A stretch of DNA of 16,148 nt from CAYJRR01 sp964372275 [NCBI: uncultured bacterium] (GTDB taxonomy: Bacteria > CAYJRR01): assembly GCA_964372275.1 (NCBI GenBank), contig CAYJRR010000102.1, forward strand, positions 1 to 16,148, given 5' to 3'. The stretch's first letter is position 1, and each line of letters starts with the position of its first letter. Positions 6,087 through 14,067 of this stretch are shown here, in pieces. Position numbers and translations under genes: made by a program. The notes below the pieces were generated by a model. The model had not been told where the DNA came from. It did not search any database and saw nothing but the letters and a program-made list of their open reading frames with translations.

Positions 6087-6808
6087 CGCCGGCGTTTCTC
6101 GCGCGCGACGATTCGTTCATCGCCGTCGCCAAGACGGCCGGCGACCTGGTGATCCCGGACCGCCTCCGAAAGGAGGGCCCCACCCTCTTCGATCGCACGC
6201 GAGCGGCGGTCGGCGGAACGCTCTACCTCGTGCACCGCCTCGATCGCGAAACCTCCGGCGTCGTCCTGTTCGCCCGCACCGTCGAGGCCCAGCGCCTGCT
6301 TTCGGCGGCGTTCGAGCGCGGCGAGGTCGAGAAGGAGTATGTGGCGCTCGTCGACGGCCTCCCGCGTGCCGACGAGGGGCGGATCGACCTCCCGATCGCC
6401 GCCGCCCGCAAGGGACGGATGGTCGTGCGCGACGGCGGCAAGTCCGCCGCCACCCGCTGGGCCGTCCGCGAGCGCTTCGCGCGCCACGCCGGGAGCCCGC
6501 AGGAACGGACGCTGCTGGCTGTCTTTCCCGAGACCGGCCGGACGCACCAGATCCGCGTCCACCTCGCCGCGATCGGCCACCCGCTCGTCGGCGACCGCCG
6601 CTACAACCCCGCCTGGCGCGCCGCCGCCAAAGGGGACCCGCCACCCGCCGGCAGCCCGATCGACCGCGTGGCGCTGCACGCCGCGGCGATCGTCTTCCCG
6701 CTGAGCAAGCAACGCTTCCGCGTCGAAGCGCCCCTGCCGGCCGACTTCGCGCGGGCGTTGGAGCGGCTGCGGGGGACGGAGCCGGGCCGAACGGAACCGT
6801 ACCGGTAG
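6083..6808 (+). CDS. RluA-family pseudouridine synthase
   Basis: This 241-residue enzyme isomerises uridine to pseudouridine in rRNA or tRNA. HRLDRETSG (51-59) carries the catalytic Asp54, and GRTHQIRVHLAAIGHPLVGD is the conserved RluA-family motif in the C-terminal half. There is no N-terminal S4 domain, which points to the compact RluA/TruC-like members rather than RluC/RluD. The usual KPxG substrate-loop motif reads KTAGDLVIP. The GTG start at 6083 overlaps the radical SAM stop (GTGA), implying coupling. The C-terminus (GTEPGRTEPYR) and stop lie inside the hexamer repeat region, so the end of the protein appears remodelled by the repeat. Target RNA is not predictable. Confidence 0.88.
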   Translation: MTPAFLARDDSFIAVAKTAGDLVIPDRLRKEGPTLFDRTRAAVGGTLYLVHRLDRETSGVVLFARTVEAQRLLSAAFERGEVEKEYVALVDGLPRADEGRIDLPIAAARKGRMVVRDGGKSAATRWAVRERFARHAGSPQERTLLAVFPETGRTHQIRVHLAAIGHPLVGDRRYNPAWRAAAKGDPPPAGSPIDRVALHAAAIVFPLSKQRFRVEAPLPADFARALERLRGTEPGRTEPYR

Positions 6809-6970
6809 CGGTAGACGTATCCCTATCGGACTCCGATCCGAAGCTGTATCGGTATCGGTATCCGAGTCCAATCCGAGCCGAGCCGGTCCGATCGGAGTCG
6901 GTCCAGATACCGATTTCGATCGGATTCGGGTCGGCTACCGGTACCGATTCGGTTCGGATCGGATTCGACC
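6776..6970. repeat. Degenerate 6-bp tandem repeat array 1
   Basis: About 190 bp built from loosely conserved hexamers of CGG or CCG alternating with TAT, ATC, GAT or similar triplets, for example TATCGG twice in a row at about 6847-6858 and mixed-orientation units such as ATCCGA. It fills the 165-bp gap between the convergent stops of the rluA-like gene and purL and enters the last codons of the former. Local self-complementary units (CGGATCGG, ACCGGTACCG) could form hairpins and serve as a two-way terminator. It has no uniform spacers and is not CRISPR. Confidence 0.7.
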
Positions 6971-6973
6971 CGC

Positions 6974-9196
6974 CTACTTCGGCGGAAACGATCGCCACGC
7001 GGCGACCAGCGACGCCAGTGTTTCGTCGAGCAGCCCCTCGATCGTCAGCCGATCGCCGCCCACCGTCCCCAGGCGGACCGCGGGGGCGCCGCAGCGGGCG
7101 GCGAGCGATTCGAGGTCGGCGGCGCGGTCGGGCTTCACCGAGACGACGTAGCGCCCGTGCGACTCGCCGAACAGGGCGATGTCGCCGCGGCCGCTCGTCC
7201 CCCGCGCGGTGGCGAGGAGCGCGATGCGCGCGCCGATCGGTTCGGGTCGGCGCGCGAGGCAGCATTCGGCCAGGGCGACGGCCAGACCGCCGTCGGAGAG
7301 GTCGTGGGCGGTGCGGGCCAGGCCGGTCGCCACCGCTTCGCGCACACCGGCGGCGGCGGCGCGCTCGGCGGGCCAGTCGATCGCCGGCGGCGGCCCCTCG
7401 ACGCGCCCGTGGACGGCCGACAGGTATTCGCTGCCGCCGAGGCCGGGCTCTCCGCGACCGACGAGGAAAATCACATCCCCGTCCGACTCGAAGGCGATCG
7501 CCCCCAGGCGCGACCGCTCGTCGACCTTCTCGATCAGGCCGACCATCCCCACCGTCGGCGTCGGATGGATCGCCACCCCTTCGGTCTCGTTGTAGAGGGA
7601 GACGTTGCCGGAGACGACCGGGACCTGGAGCTCGCGGCAGGCCTCCGCGATCCCGTCGATGGCACGCTCGAGCTGCCACATGATCTCGTGGCGCTCGGGG
7701 TTTCCGAAGTTCAAGCAGTCGGTGATCGCCAACGGTGTCGCCCCGCTGCACGAGACGTTGCGCGCGGCCTCCGCCACCGCCGACGCGCCGCCGAGGAACG
7801 GGTCGAGGGCGCCGTAGCGGCCGTTGCAGTCGGTCGAGCAGGCGATCGCCTTCCCCGTCCCCTTGATCCGCAGCACCGCGGCGTCACCGTCGCCGGGCCG
7901 GAGCAACGTATTCGTTCGGACCATGTGGTCGTACTGCCGCCAGATCCAGCTCTTGTCGGAGAGGTTGGGGCTGGCGAGCAGCCGCCGGAGGGTGCCGCCG
8001 AGGTCGTTCGGCTCCGGCACGGTCGCCGGATCGACGGCCTTCCGCGGCGGCGGCGCCTTCGACGGCCGGCGGTAGAGCGGCGCCTCGTTGGAGATCGGCG
8101 CGACCGGCATGTCGACGTAGGTCTTTCCCCCCATCGTGACGACCAGCCGCCCGGTGTCGGTCACCTCGCCGACCACGGCGCACTCCAGGTCCCACTTGTC
8201 GAAGATGCGGCGGACCTCCGCCTCGCGCCCCTTCTTCGCCACCAGCAGCATCCGCTCCTGGCTCTCGGAGAGCATGATCTCGTAGGGGGTCATCCGCTCT
8301 TCGCGCACCGGCACGCGATCGAGATCGAGCCGAAGTCCGTTCCCGGCGCGCCCCGCCATCTCCACCGAAGAGGAGGTCAGCCCCGCCGCCCCCATGTCCT
8401 GGATGCCCACCACGGCGTCGGTCTCGAACAGCTCCAGGCACGCCTCCAGCAGGAGCTTCTCGGTGAACGGATCGCCGACCTGCACCGTGGGGCGCTTCGA
8501 CTCCGAAGCTTCGTCGAATTCGGCCGAGGCCATCGTCGCGCCGTGGATCCCGTCGCGCCCGGTCCGCGCGCCGACGTAGATCACCGGGTTCCCCGGGCCG
8601 CTGGCGAATCCTCGGAAGATCCGGTCGGCCTTCACCAGCCCCAGGGCGAAGACGTTGACCAGGATGTTCCCGTCGTAGGCGGCGTCGAAGACCGTCTCCC
8701 CGCCGGCGGTCGGCACCCCGAAGGCGTTGCCGTACCCCGCGATCCCGCCCACCACGCCGCCGAGCAGGTAACGCGTCCGGGGATGGTCGAACGATCCGAA
8801 GCGCAGCGAGTCCATGCACAGGATCGGGCGCGCGCCCATGGTGAAGATGTCGCGGAGGATCCCGCCCACGCCGGTGGCGGCCCCCTGGTAGGGCTCGATG
8901 TAGGAGGGATGGTTGTGGCTCTCCATCTTGAAGGCGACGCCCAGCCCGTCGCCGATGTCGACCACCCCCGCGTTCTCGCCCGGCCCCTGCAGCACGCGCG
9001 GCCCGGTGGTGGGGAACTTTTTCAGGTGCACGCGGCTCGACTTGTAGGAGCAGTGCTCGCTCCACATCACCGAGAAGATCCCGAGCTCGGTGATCGACGG
9101 AAGCCGCCCGAGGATCGTTCGGATACGGGAGAACTCCTCGTCGTCGAGCCCGTGCTCCCGCGCGAGCGCGCCGTCCACCACCACGTCCATCTTCAT
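6974..9196 (-). CDS. purL: Phosphoribosylformylglycinamidine synthase subunit PurL
   Basis: PurL is the synthetase subunit that converts FGAR, ATP and ammonia to FGAM in purine synthesis. At 740 residues it is the small (Bacillus-type) form, which needs PurQ as glutaminase and PurS as bridge; both are encoded in the same operon. Motifs include [11 protein letters not shown] (44-54, His48), [21 protein letters not shown] (92-112, ATP and Mg site), [11 protein letters not shown], and in the second half [12 protein letters not shown] and [11 protein letters not shown]. The ATG at 9196 has GAGGAG 6 nt upstream and overlaps the lipoprotein stop by 4 bp (ATGA). Longer in-frame starts would cover the lipoprotein gene. 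It is the last gene of the operon; its stop lies just beside repeat array 1. Confidence 0.97.
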   Translation of the reverse strand: MKMDVVVDGALAREHGLDDEEFSRIRTILGRLPSITELGIFSVMWSEHCSYKSSRVHLKKFPTTGPRVLQGPGENAGVVDIGDGLGVAFKMESHNHPSYIEPYQGAATGVGGILRDIFTMGARPILCMDSLRFGSFDHPRTRYLLGGVVGGIAGYGNAFGVPTAGGETVFDAAYDGNILVNVFALGLVKADRIFRGFASGPGNPVIYVGARTGRDGIHGATMASAEFDEASESKRPTVQVGDPFTEKLLLEACLELFETDAVVGIQDMGAAGLTSSSVEMAGRAGNGLRLDLDRVPVREERMTPYEIMLSESQERMLLVAKKGREAEVRRIFDKWDLECAVVGEVTDTGRLVVTMGGKTYVDMPVAPISNEAPLYRRPSKAPPPRKAVDPATVPEPNDLGGTLRRLLASPNLSDKSWIWRQYDHMVRTNTLLRPGDGDAAVLRIKGTGKAIACSTDCNGRYGALDPFLGGASAVAEAARNVSCSGATPLAITDCLNFGNPERHEIMWQLERAIDGIAEACRELQVPVVSGNVSLYNETEGVAIHPTPTVGMVGLIEKVDERSRLGAIAFESDGDVIFLVGRGEPGLGGSEYLSAVHGRVEGPPPAIDWPAERAAAAGVREAVATGLARTAHDLSDGGLAVALAECCLARRPEPIGARIALLATARGTSGRGDIALFGESHGRYVVSVKPDRAADLESLAARCGAPAVRLGTVGGDRLTIEGLLDETLASLVAAWRSFPPK

Positions 9197-9897
9197 CGCG
9201 TCTCCTCGCCCGCTCCCTCGACGTAGGAGACGAGCGCTTGTCGCGCCACCCGGGCGCGCTTTCCCTCCCGCTCCTGCCAAGCCTCGGCATAGACCAGCCC
9301 GACGCCGGGGGCATACAGCTTCAACCCGACGAGCGTTCCCGCGAGATGGGCCACTTCCAGGCAACGGGTGAACCGCCCGGCCGGCACCTCCACCGTCCGG
9401 TCGAACGAGGTGACCACCTTGTACCCGGAGGACGGAATCGGAGCCATCGTCGCTGGCGCCTCGTTGCGGCGGGTGGTGAACGTCGACTGCGGCCGCCCCT
9501 CGCCATCCCGGACCGGGTGGACCATCGGCTCGGCAAGCCCGCCGTCGAAGCGCCGTCCGACCGTCAGCGGACCTTCGAGCAGCACGCTCCAGATCCCCGG
9601 GGAGACCGAGATCGCCACGCGCTCCCCTTGCCGCAGGTAGTAGCGCTCCCCGCCGGCGTCGAGCAGGTATCGCGTCTCGCCGCCGGCCCCGACCGTCCGC
9701 CCGAGGATCCGGTACTCGAGCCGCTCCGGGCCGGCGAGGGAGGTCGACTCGTAGACCCAGGCGCTCCCGACGCGCAAGGGGAAGTACTCCTCGATCGCGT
9801 GGCGCTGCGCGCAGCCGGCCGCCAGGAGCGCCGCCGCCCCCGCCCCCGAACGCGTGGCGTCGCGCCACCGCCGCGGTCGCACCCCGGCCGCCCTCAC
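9193..9897 (-). CDS. Uncharacterised lipoprotein embedded in the purine operon
   Basis: This 234-residue protein starts with a basic stretch, a short hydrophobic segment and the lipobox LAAGC (25-29), so Cys29 is the expected lipidated residue and the protein should sit in the cell envelope. The mature part opens with [16 protein letters not shown], a motif common at the start of small beta-rich lipoproteins of unknown function, and later has [14 protein letters not shown] and [14 protein letters not shown], also typical of that group. The GTG start at 9897 overlaps the purQ stop (GTGA) and its own stop overlaps the purL ATG, so its translation is coupled to both. No link to purine metabolism is evident from sequence. 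An adapted signal peptide this short and Ala-rich is normal in GC-rich bacteria. Confidence 0.85.
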   Translation of the reverse strand: MRAAGVRPRRWRDATRSGAGAAALLAAGCAQRHAIEEYFPLRVGSAWVYESTSLAGPERLEYRILGRTVGAGGETRYLLDAGGERYYLRQGERVAISVSPGIWSVLLEGPLTVGRRFDGGLAEPMVHPVRDGEGRPQSTFTTRRNEAPATMAPIPSSGYKVVTSFDRTVEVPAGRFTRCLEVAHLAGTLVGLKLYAPGVGLVYAEAWQEREGKRARVARQALVSYVEGAGEETR

Positions 9898-10598
9898 GGC
9901 CCTCGTCCCTGCGCCAGCGACTCCCAGACCCGGAGACCGTCCCGGCTGCCGACCGCCGCTTCGGAGGCCCGGTCGGGGTGCGGCATCATCCCGATCACGT
10001 TCCCGCGCTCGTTGCAGATGCCGGCGATCGACTTGAGCGACCCGTTCGGGTTCGACGCGGGGGTCACGTTTCCGTCGCGGTCGCAGTAGCGGAAGACGAC
10101 CTGCCCGTTCCGTTCGAGCCGCTCCAGGGTCACCTCGTCGGCGAAGTAGCACCCTTCGCCGTGCGCGATCGGGATCTGCAGGCGCTCGCCGGCCCGCATC
10201 CCGCGCGAGGCGTGCGAGCGCCGGCTTTCGACCTTGAGCCAGACGTCGTCGCAGATGAAGGCGAGGTCGCGGTTGCGCAGCAGCGTCCCGGGGAGCAGCC
10301 CGCTCTCGCAGAGCACCTGGAAGCCGTTGCAGACCCCGATCACCGTCCCCCCGGCGTCGGCGAAGCGTTTCACCGCCGCCATGATCGGACTCAACGACGC
10401 GATCGCCCCGCACCGCAGGTAGTCGCCGTAGGAGAAGCCGCCGGGGAGGACGACGACGTCGAGCCCCGCCGGCAGCTCGGTCTCCTTGTGCCAGACGACC
10501 CGCGTCGACCAGCCGGCCGCGACGCGCGTCGACCAATCGCAGTCGTGATCGCAGTTGCTCCCCGGGAAGACGACGACCGCGGCCTTCGGGCCGGTCAC
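9894..10598 (-). CDS. purQ: Phosphoribosylformylglycinamidine synthase glutaminase subunit PurQ
   Basis: PurQ (234 residues) is the class I glutamine amidotransferase that supplies ammonia to PurL. The nucleophile is Cys90 in GVCNGFQ (88-94); the catalytic His207 and Glu213 are in PHPDRASE. The N-terminus [15 protein letters not shown] and [14 protein letters not shown] (49-62) are diagnostic. The GTG start at 10598 overlaps the purS stop by 4 bp (GTGA). An upstream in-frame start would overlap most of purS and lacks family similarity. It works as a complex with PurS and the small PurL. Confidence 0.97.
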   Translation of the reverse strand: MTGPKAAVVVFPGSNCDHDCDWSTRVAAGWSTRVVWHKETELPAGLDVVVLPGGFSYGDYLRCGAIASLSPIMAAVKRFADAGGTVIGVCNGFQVLCESGLLPGTLLRNRDLAFICDDVWLKVESRRSHASRGMRAGERLQIPIAHGEGCYFADEVTLERLERNGQVVFRYCDRDGNVTPASNPNGSLKSIAGICNERGNVIGMMPHPDRASEAAVGSRDGLRVWESLAQGRGP

Positions 10599-10837
10599 GG
10601 CACGATCTCCACCCGGACGTCCTCCATCACCGGGTTGGCCAGAAGCTTCCTGCACATCTCCTGCACCCGCTCCTTCGCGCGGGCGGCGTCCTTCTCCTCG
10701 AGGCGGATCTCGAAGAACTTCCCCTGCCGCACGTCGGCGACCTCCGCGAAGCCGAGCGTCTGCAAGCCGCCGCGGACCGCCTTCCCTTGGGGATCGAGGA
10801 CGCCGCTCTTGTAGGTGACGTAGACCAAGGCCTTCAT
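10595..10837 (-). CDS. purS: Phosphoribosylformylglycinamidine synthase subunit PurS
   Basis: PurS has 80 residues, the normal length. It bridges PurQ and PurL and is needed for FGAM synthase assembly. Family features are VTYKSGVLDPQGKAV, LQTLGFAEVADVRQGKFFEI and the C-terminal NPVMEDVRVEI. The ATG at 10837 overlaps the purB stop (ATGA) and has GAGAGG 6 nt upstream, within the remodelled end of purB. Longer in-frame starts run into the hexamer repeat in another frame and are artefacts. Confidence 0.95.
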   Translation of the reverse strand: MKALVYVTYKSGVLDPQGKAVRGGLQTLGFAEVADVRQGKFFEIRLEEKDAARAKERVQEMCRKLLANPVMEDVRVEIVP

Positions 10838-12279
10838 CGTTTGCCTCTCTTGCGAAGGTGGGCCCGGCGGGGGGATCGGCGGGGCCGGGCCGAAACCGTG
10901 GCGGTACCCGTAGCCGTAGCCGGATCCGAAGCCGAACCCGATCCAGAAGCGGCAGCCGCTGGCGAAGCCGCCGCCGAGCCCGAATCCGAGCCGAAGACCC
11001 GGCGGAAGATCGCGTCCACCCCGGCGCGGTGGTGCCGCTCGTCGAAGAGGACGTCGAGCTCGGCCGGTGGGAGCCGCCGCGTCACCTCCGGATCGCGCAC
11101 GAGCTCCGCGCGGAAGCTCCCCCGCGTCGACCACGCCGCCATCGCGTTCCGCTGCACCACGCGATACGCCTCCTCGCGCGTCATCCCCTTCCCGACCAGC
11201 GCCAACAACACCCGCTCGGAATGATGGAGGCCGCCGGACGAGGCGAGGTTCTCGGCCATCCGCTCCGGATAGACGACGAGCTTCTCGAGGACGCCGGCCA
11301 GGCGGTGGAGCATGAAGTCGAGCGTCACCGTCGCGTCCGGTCCGATCACCCGTTCGACCGACGAATGGGAGATGTCGCGCTCGTGCCAGAGCGCGACGTT
11401 CTCCATCGCGGCGTCGGCGTAGCCGCGCATCAGGCGGGCCAGCCCGGTGAGGTTCTCCGACAGGACCGGGTTGCGCTTGTGCGGCATCGCCGAGGAGCCC
11501 TTCTGCCCCGGCGAGAAGAACTCCTCCACCTCGCGCACTTCGGTCCGCTGCAGGTGGCGGATCTCGACCGCGATCCGCTCGACCGTCCCCGCGACGAGCG
11601 CCAACTGCGAGAAGTATTCGGCGTGGCGGTCCCGGGGGACGACCTGGGTGGCGACCGGTTCCGGCTTCAGGCCGATCCGTTCGCAGACGTACGTCTCCAC
11701 GTCGGGAGGCACGTTGGCGAAGCTGCCGACCGCCCCCGAGACCTTTCCGTAGGAGACGACGTCGATCGCGCGCACGAGCCGCTCGCGCGCGCGCGACAGC
11801 TCGGCGAACCAGGAGGCGGCCTTGAGACCGAAGGTGATCGGCTCGGCGTGGATTCCGTGGCTGCGGCCGATCATCGGCGTCTCGCGGTGGGCGAGCGCGA
11901 GCGCCTTGGCGGCCGCGGCGGCGCGATCGACCCCCCGGGTCAACAGCTGCCCGGCCTCGCGCAACTGCACCGCGAAGGCGGTGTCGAGCACGTCGGAGGA
12001 GGTCATCCCCAGGTGGAGAAAGCGCGCCGCCGGTCCGACCCGCTCCGCGACCGAGGTGAGGAAGGCGATCACGTCGTGCTTCACCTCGCGCTCGATCTCG
12101 TCGATGCGCGCGACGTCGAACCCGGCCTTGGCGCGGATCGTCCGCAGCGCCTCGGCGGGGGCCTCGCCGCGGCGGACGCGCGCTTCGGCGCCGAGGATCT
12201 CGATCTCGAGCCAGATCTGGAATCGGCGCGCCGGCGTCCAGACGGCGACCATCTCCGGCCGCGAGTAACGGTCGATCAC
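10834..12279 (-). CDS. purB: Adenylosuccinate lyase with repeat-derived C-terminal tail
   Basis: PurB cleaves SAICAR to AICAR and adenylosuccinate to AMP, releasing fumarate. Signatures are TSSDVLDT (93-100), GRSHGIHAEP (138-147, His141) and the flexible catalytic loop GSSAMPHKRNP (261-271). The globular protein ends near VDAIFRRVFG at residue 430, the usual family length (about 431), but the frame continues for 51 residues. That tail is low-complexity Ser/Gly/Ala/Thr/Asp followed by a basic end (RRAHLRKRGKR) and is encoded by hexamer array 2. The GTG start at 12279 overlaps the fmdB-like stop, and the stop overlaps the purS ATG. The active site is intact, so the enzyme is probably functional. 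Confidence 0.95.
   Translation of the reverse strand: MIDRYSRPEMVAVWTPARRFQIWLEIEILGAEARVRRGEAPAEALRTIRAKAGFDVARIDEIEREVKHDVIAFLTSVAERVGPAARFLHLGMTSSDVLDTAFAVQLREAGQLLTRGVDRAAAAAKALALAHRETPMIGRSHGIHAEPITFGLKAASWFAELSRARERLVRAIDVVSYGKVSGAVGSFANVPPDVETYVCERIGLKPEPVATQVVPRDRHAEYFSQLALVAGTVERIAVEIRHLQRTEVREVEEFFSPGQKGSSAMPHKRNPVLSENLTGLARLMRGYADAAMENVALWHERDISHSSVERVIGPDATVTLDFMLHRLAGVLEKLVVYPERMAENLASSGGLHHSERVLLALVGKGMTREEAYRVVQRNAMAAWSTRGSFRAELVRDPEVTRRLPPAELDVLFDERHHRAGVDAIFRRVFGSDSGSAAASPAAAASGSGSASDPATATGTATVSARPRRSPRRAHLRKRGKR
10890..11000. repeat. Degenerate 6-bp tandem repeat array 2, inside the purB 3' end
   Basis: On the minus strand about 17 consecutive in-phase hexamers of the form GNNTCG or GNNACG can be read (GGCTCG, GATTCG, GGCTCG, GCGGCG, GCTTCG and so on to GGTACC, GCCACG, GTTTCG). 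It encodes the low-complexity part of the PurB tail. It has the same core and period as arrays 1 and 3. Confidence 0.75.
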
Positions 12280-12497
12280 GCCCCTCCCTCCCGGAGCAGG
12301 TTCACCTTGGACCCCTTGCCCCGATACCGGACATCGCGCCGGCGGCGCCCGCCGCGGACCTTCGCCGGGGCCGGCGCCGCGACGACCCGCCGCAGCCGCT
12401 CGCCGCAAGCGCCGCACCGGCCGGGGCCCCGCTCACCGGCGCGCAACAGCACCTCGACGGTGTGCCCGTTCTTGCACCGGTAGTCGAAGAGAGGCAA
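12276..12497 (-). CDS. FmdB-like small zinc-ribbon protein
   Basis: This short protein starts MPLFDYRCKNGH, matching the FmdB-type N-terminus, and has a second knuckle CGAC (Cys28, Cys31). The first knuckle is C-x3-H (Cys8, His12) rather than the commoner CxxC, a variant that still gives four zinc ligands. The C-terminal half is very basic (VRGGRRRRDVRYRGKGSK), which could bind nucleic acid or simply be disordered. Its role is unknown. I chose the TTG at 12497 because it gives the family start; a GTG at 12536 would add 13 unrelated residues. No strong ribosome binding site is seen for either. Its stop overlaps the purB start by 4 bp, making it the first gene of the purine operon. Confidence 0.7.
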   Translation of the reverse strand: MPLFDYRCKNGHTVEVLLRAGERGPGRCGACGERLRRVVAAPAPAKVRGGRRRRDVRYRGKGSKVNLLREGGA

Positions 12498-12567
12498 GGA
12501 AAGCCCGCGCGCCCCGAGGGACCGGGAAGAAACCACGGCGCCCCGGAACCTTCAAGACTTTGACGCG

Positions 12568-13998
12568 TCAGCGGGGCGTTCCGCCGCCGGTCCGCGGACC
12601 GATCGTCGGACCCCGGCCCGCCGACGTCGGGGCGTTCCGGGCGACGTTCGAACCGCCCGTCGTCCCCCAGGCCGTCCGCACCCCGTCCGACCAGCCGTCG
12701 GCGTCGCCGTACCGGTGGTCGACCCAGGCGACGAACCGGCCGAGCCAGGTCCAGGTGTAGTTCGTGGTCGGCTGCCACCAGCCGCTGCCGAGCGTCTCTC
12801 CCACGTCGCCGATCCACCGGCCGAACGCGGTGGTGGTGGTCGGTCCGGTCGGCGGCAGCGGCCGGCGGTGTTCCGGCGACGCGAACCGCCCCCCCAGCAC
12901 CTCGTTCCAGATCCGGTTGGCGGCCGCGCCCGGGTCCTCGTTCGTCCCGACGGCGCGCGCGACCTCGATCAGGAGGCTCGCGTTGTCGAACTTCGGATTG
13001 AGATCGAACGTCTGCCCGGAGGGGGAGCGGTAGCGGTAGACCCCGGTGTTGCAGCTCGTGTAGAGGCCGTCGATGGTGCCGTGGACGTCCATCCGCTCCT
13101 GGTAGGACTTGTCGTCGCCGAGCGAGACGACCTGCGGCCGCCCGGCCGGGGTCCAGTCGATCACGGTGTGGCCGTCGCCGGGGATGCAGCCCTGTCCCTT
13201 CTCGCCGAGCGCCGTCGGCGCGCCGCCGGAGCAGCTCGCCGACGAGTCCTCGATCACGTGGAAGACCGATCCGAGGAAGGCGAGCCCGCGGCAGCGCTCG
13301 TTGCACTGCTCGGGCGCGAGACCTTTGAAGCCGCCCGAGAAGTCGGGCAACGGCTGCCCCTTCCGATCGGCCTCGCGCAGGTTCTCGATCGACGCCCGGA
13401 TCGCGCCGACGGCGTGCGCCTTGACCGCGTCGAAGCTCTCGCCCTGCGTCTTCCCGTCGATCGCCTCGGAGTGCAGGTAGTAGGTCGCGGAGTAGTCGTT
13501 CCCGGTCTTGGTGCCGAGGTAGACCTTCTGCGCGATCTCCGACGACAGCCACCGGTTGTAGCGACCTTTCAGGAACGCTCCGGCGTCCTCGTGCGTCGCC
13601 CGTCCCTCGAGGCTGCTGTTGGTGAAGATCTCGTTCCCCCAGTTGCCGAAGGCGAGGAGCTGGTAGGGGACCGAGAACTGGACCTGGTCCAGGTTGCGCG
13701 GCAGGAGATCGCCGACGGCGCGCGACAGCGAGCCGGTGAGCGCCGGATCGGCCGCCGCGCGGCGGGACGCCTCGTCGAGGGCGCAGGCGGTGGCCAGCGT
13801 GTGCCCGGAGGTCGGCGTGAAGAATCCCTGCCGGCCGAGCAGCCACTGGAAGAAGCCGGTCTCGGCGTTCCAGTCGAAGGCCAGGCTCGCCGCCGGGATC
13901 GCGAGCGCGACCGACGCCGCGACCGCCTTGATGCAGCGCAGCACGCGGCGGCCCCGGCGCGCGCTCCGTGCGGACCCGCTCCCTTTCGTCCCGACCAT
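12568..13998 (-). CDS. Secreted protein of unknown function, possible phospholipase C/P1-nuclease-like fold
   Basis: This 476-residue protein has a basic N-terminus and hydrophobic segment (about 22-40), with likely signal peptidase cleavage after ASLA (residue 40), so it is exported. The mature part holds six cysteines (72, 232, 236, 256, 271, 316), an even number suited to disulfides. LAFLGSVFHVIEDSSA (239-254) gives an H-x3-D pair (His247, Asp251) in a helix, reminiscent of zinc-dependent phospholipase C and S1/P1 nucleases; other histidines (66, 136, 176, 195) lie in helical-looking segments. The usual His after the H-x3-D helix is missing, so the assignment is weak. The tail (about 385-476) has a Thr/Pro linker, a Trp/Gly-rich segment and a disordered end. 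The ATG at 13998 has GGAGG 6 nt upstream. It starts 69 bp after the ppx stop and ends 70 bp before fmdB. Confidence 0.7.
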   Translation of the reverse strand: MVGTKGSGSARSARRGRRVLRCIKAVAASVALAIPAASLAFDWNAETGFFQWLLGRQGFFTPTSGHTLATACALDEASRRAAADPALTGSLSRAVGDLLPRNLDQVQFSVPYQLLAFGNWGNEIFTNSSLEGRATHEDAGAFLKGRYNRWLSSEIAQKVYLGTKTGNDYSATYYLHSEAIDGKTQGESFDAVKAHAVGAIRASIENLREADRKGQPLPDFSGGFKGLAPEQCNERCRGLAFLGSVFHVIEDSSASCSGGAPTALGEKGQGCIPGDGHTVIDWTPAGRPQVVSLGDDKSYQERMDVHGTIDGLYTSCNTGVYRYRSPSGQTFDLNPKFDNASLLIEVARAVGTNEDPGAAANRIWNEVLGGRFASPEHRRPLPPTGPTTTTAFGRWIGDVGETLGSGWWQPTTNYTWTWLGRFVAWVDHRYGDADGWSDGVRTAWGTTGGSNVARNAPTSAGRGPTIGPRTGGGTPR

Positions 13999-14067
13999 GG
14001 CTGTCCTCCCGAAACCGCGGAGGAACGCAACGCCGATGCCAGTACGCCAACGATCGAATTCAGGGAT

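Noticed and set aside
7157-9226. 689-codon plus-strand open frame opposite purL
   Set aside because: purL is certain on the other strand; the frame is composition-driven and lacks recognisable motifs.
10858-12483. 541-codon plus-strand open frame opposite purB
   Set aside because: Antisense to purB; it begins in the repeat array with RSRIRSRTRSRS, which is simply translated hexamers.
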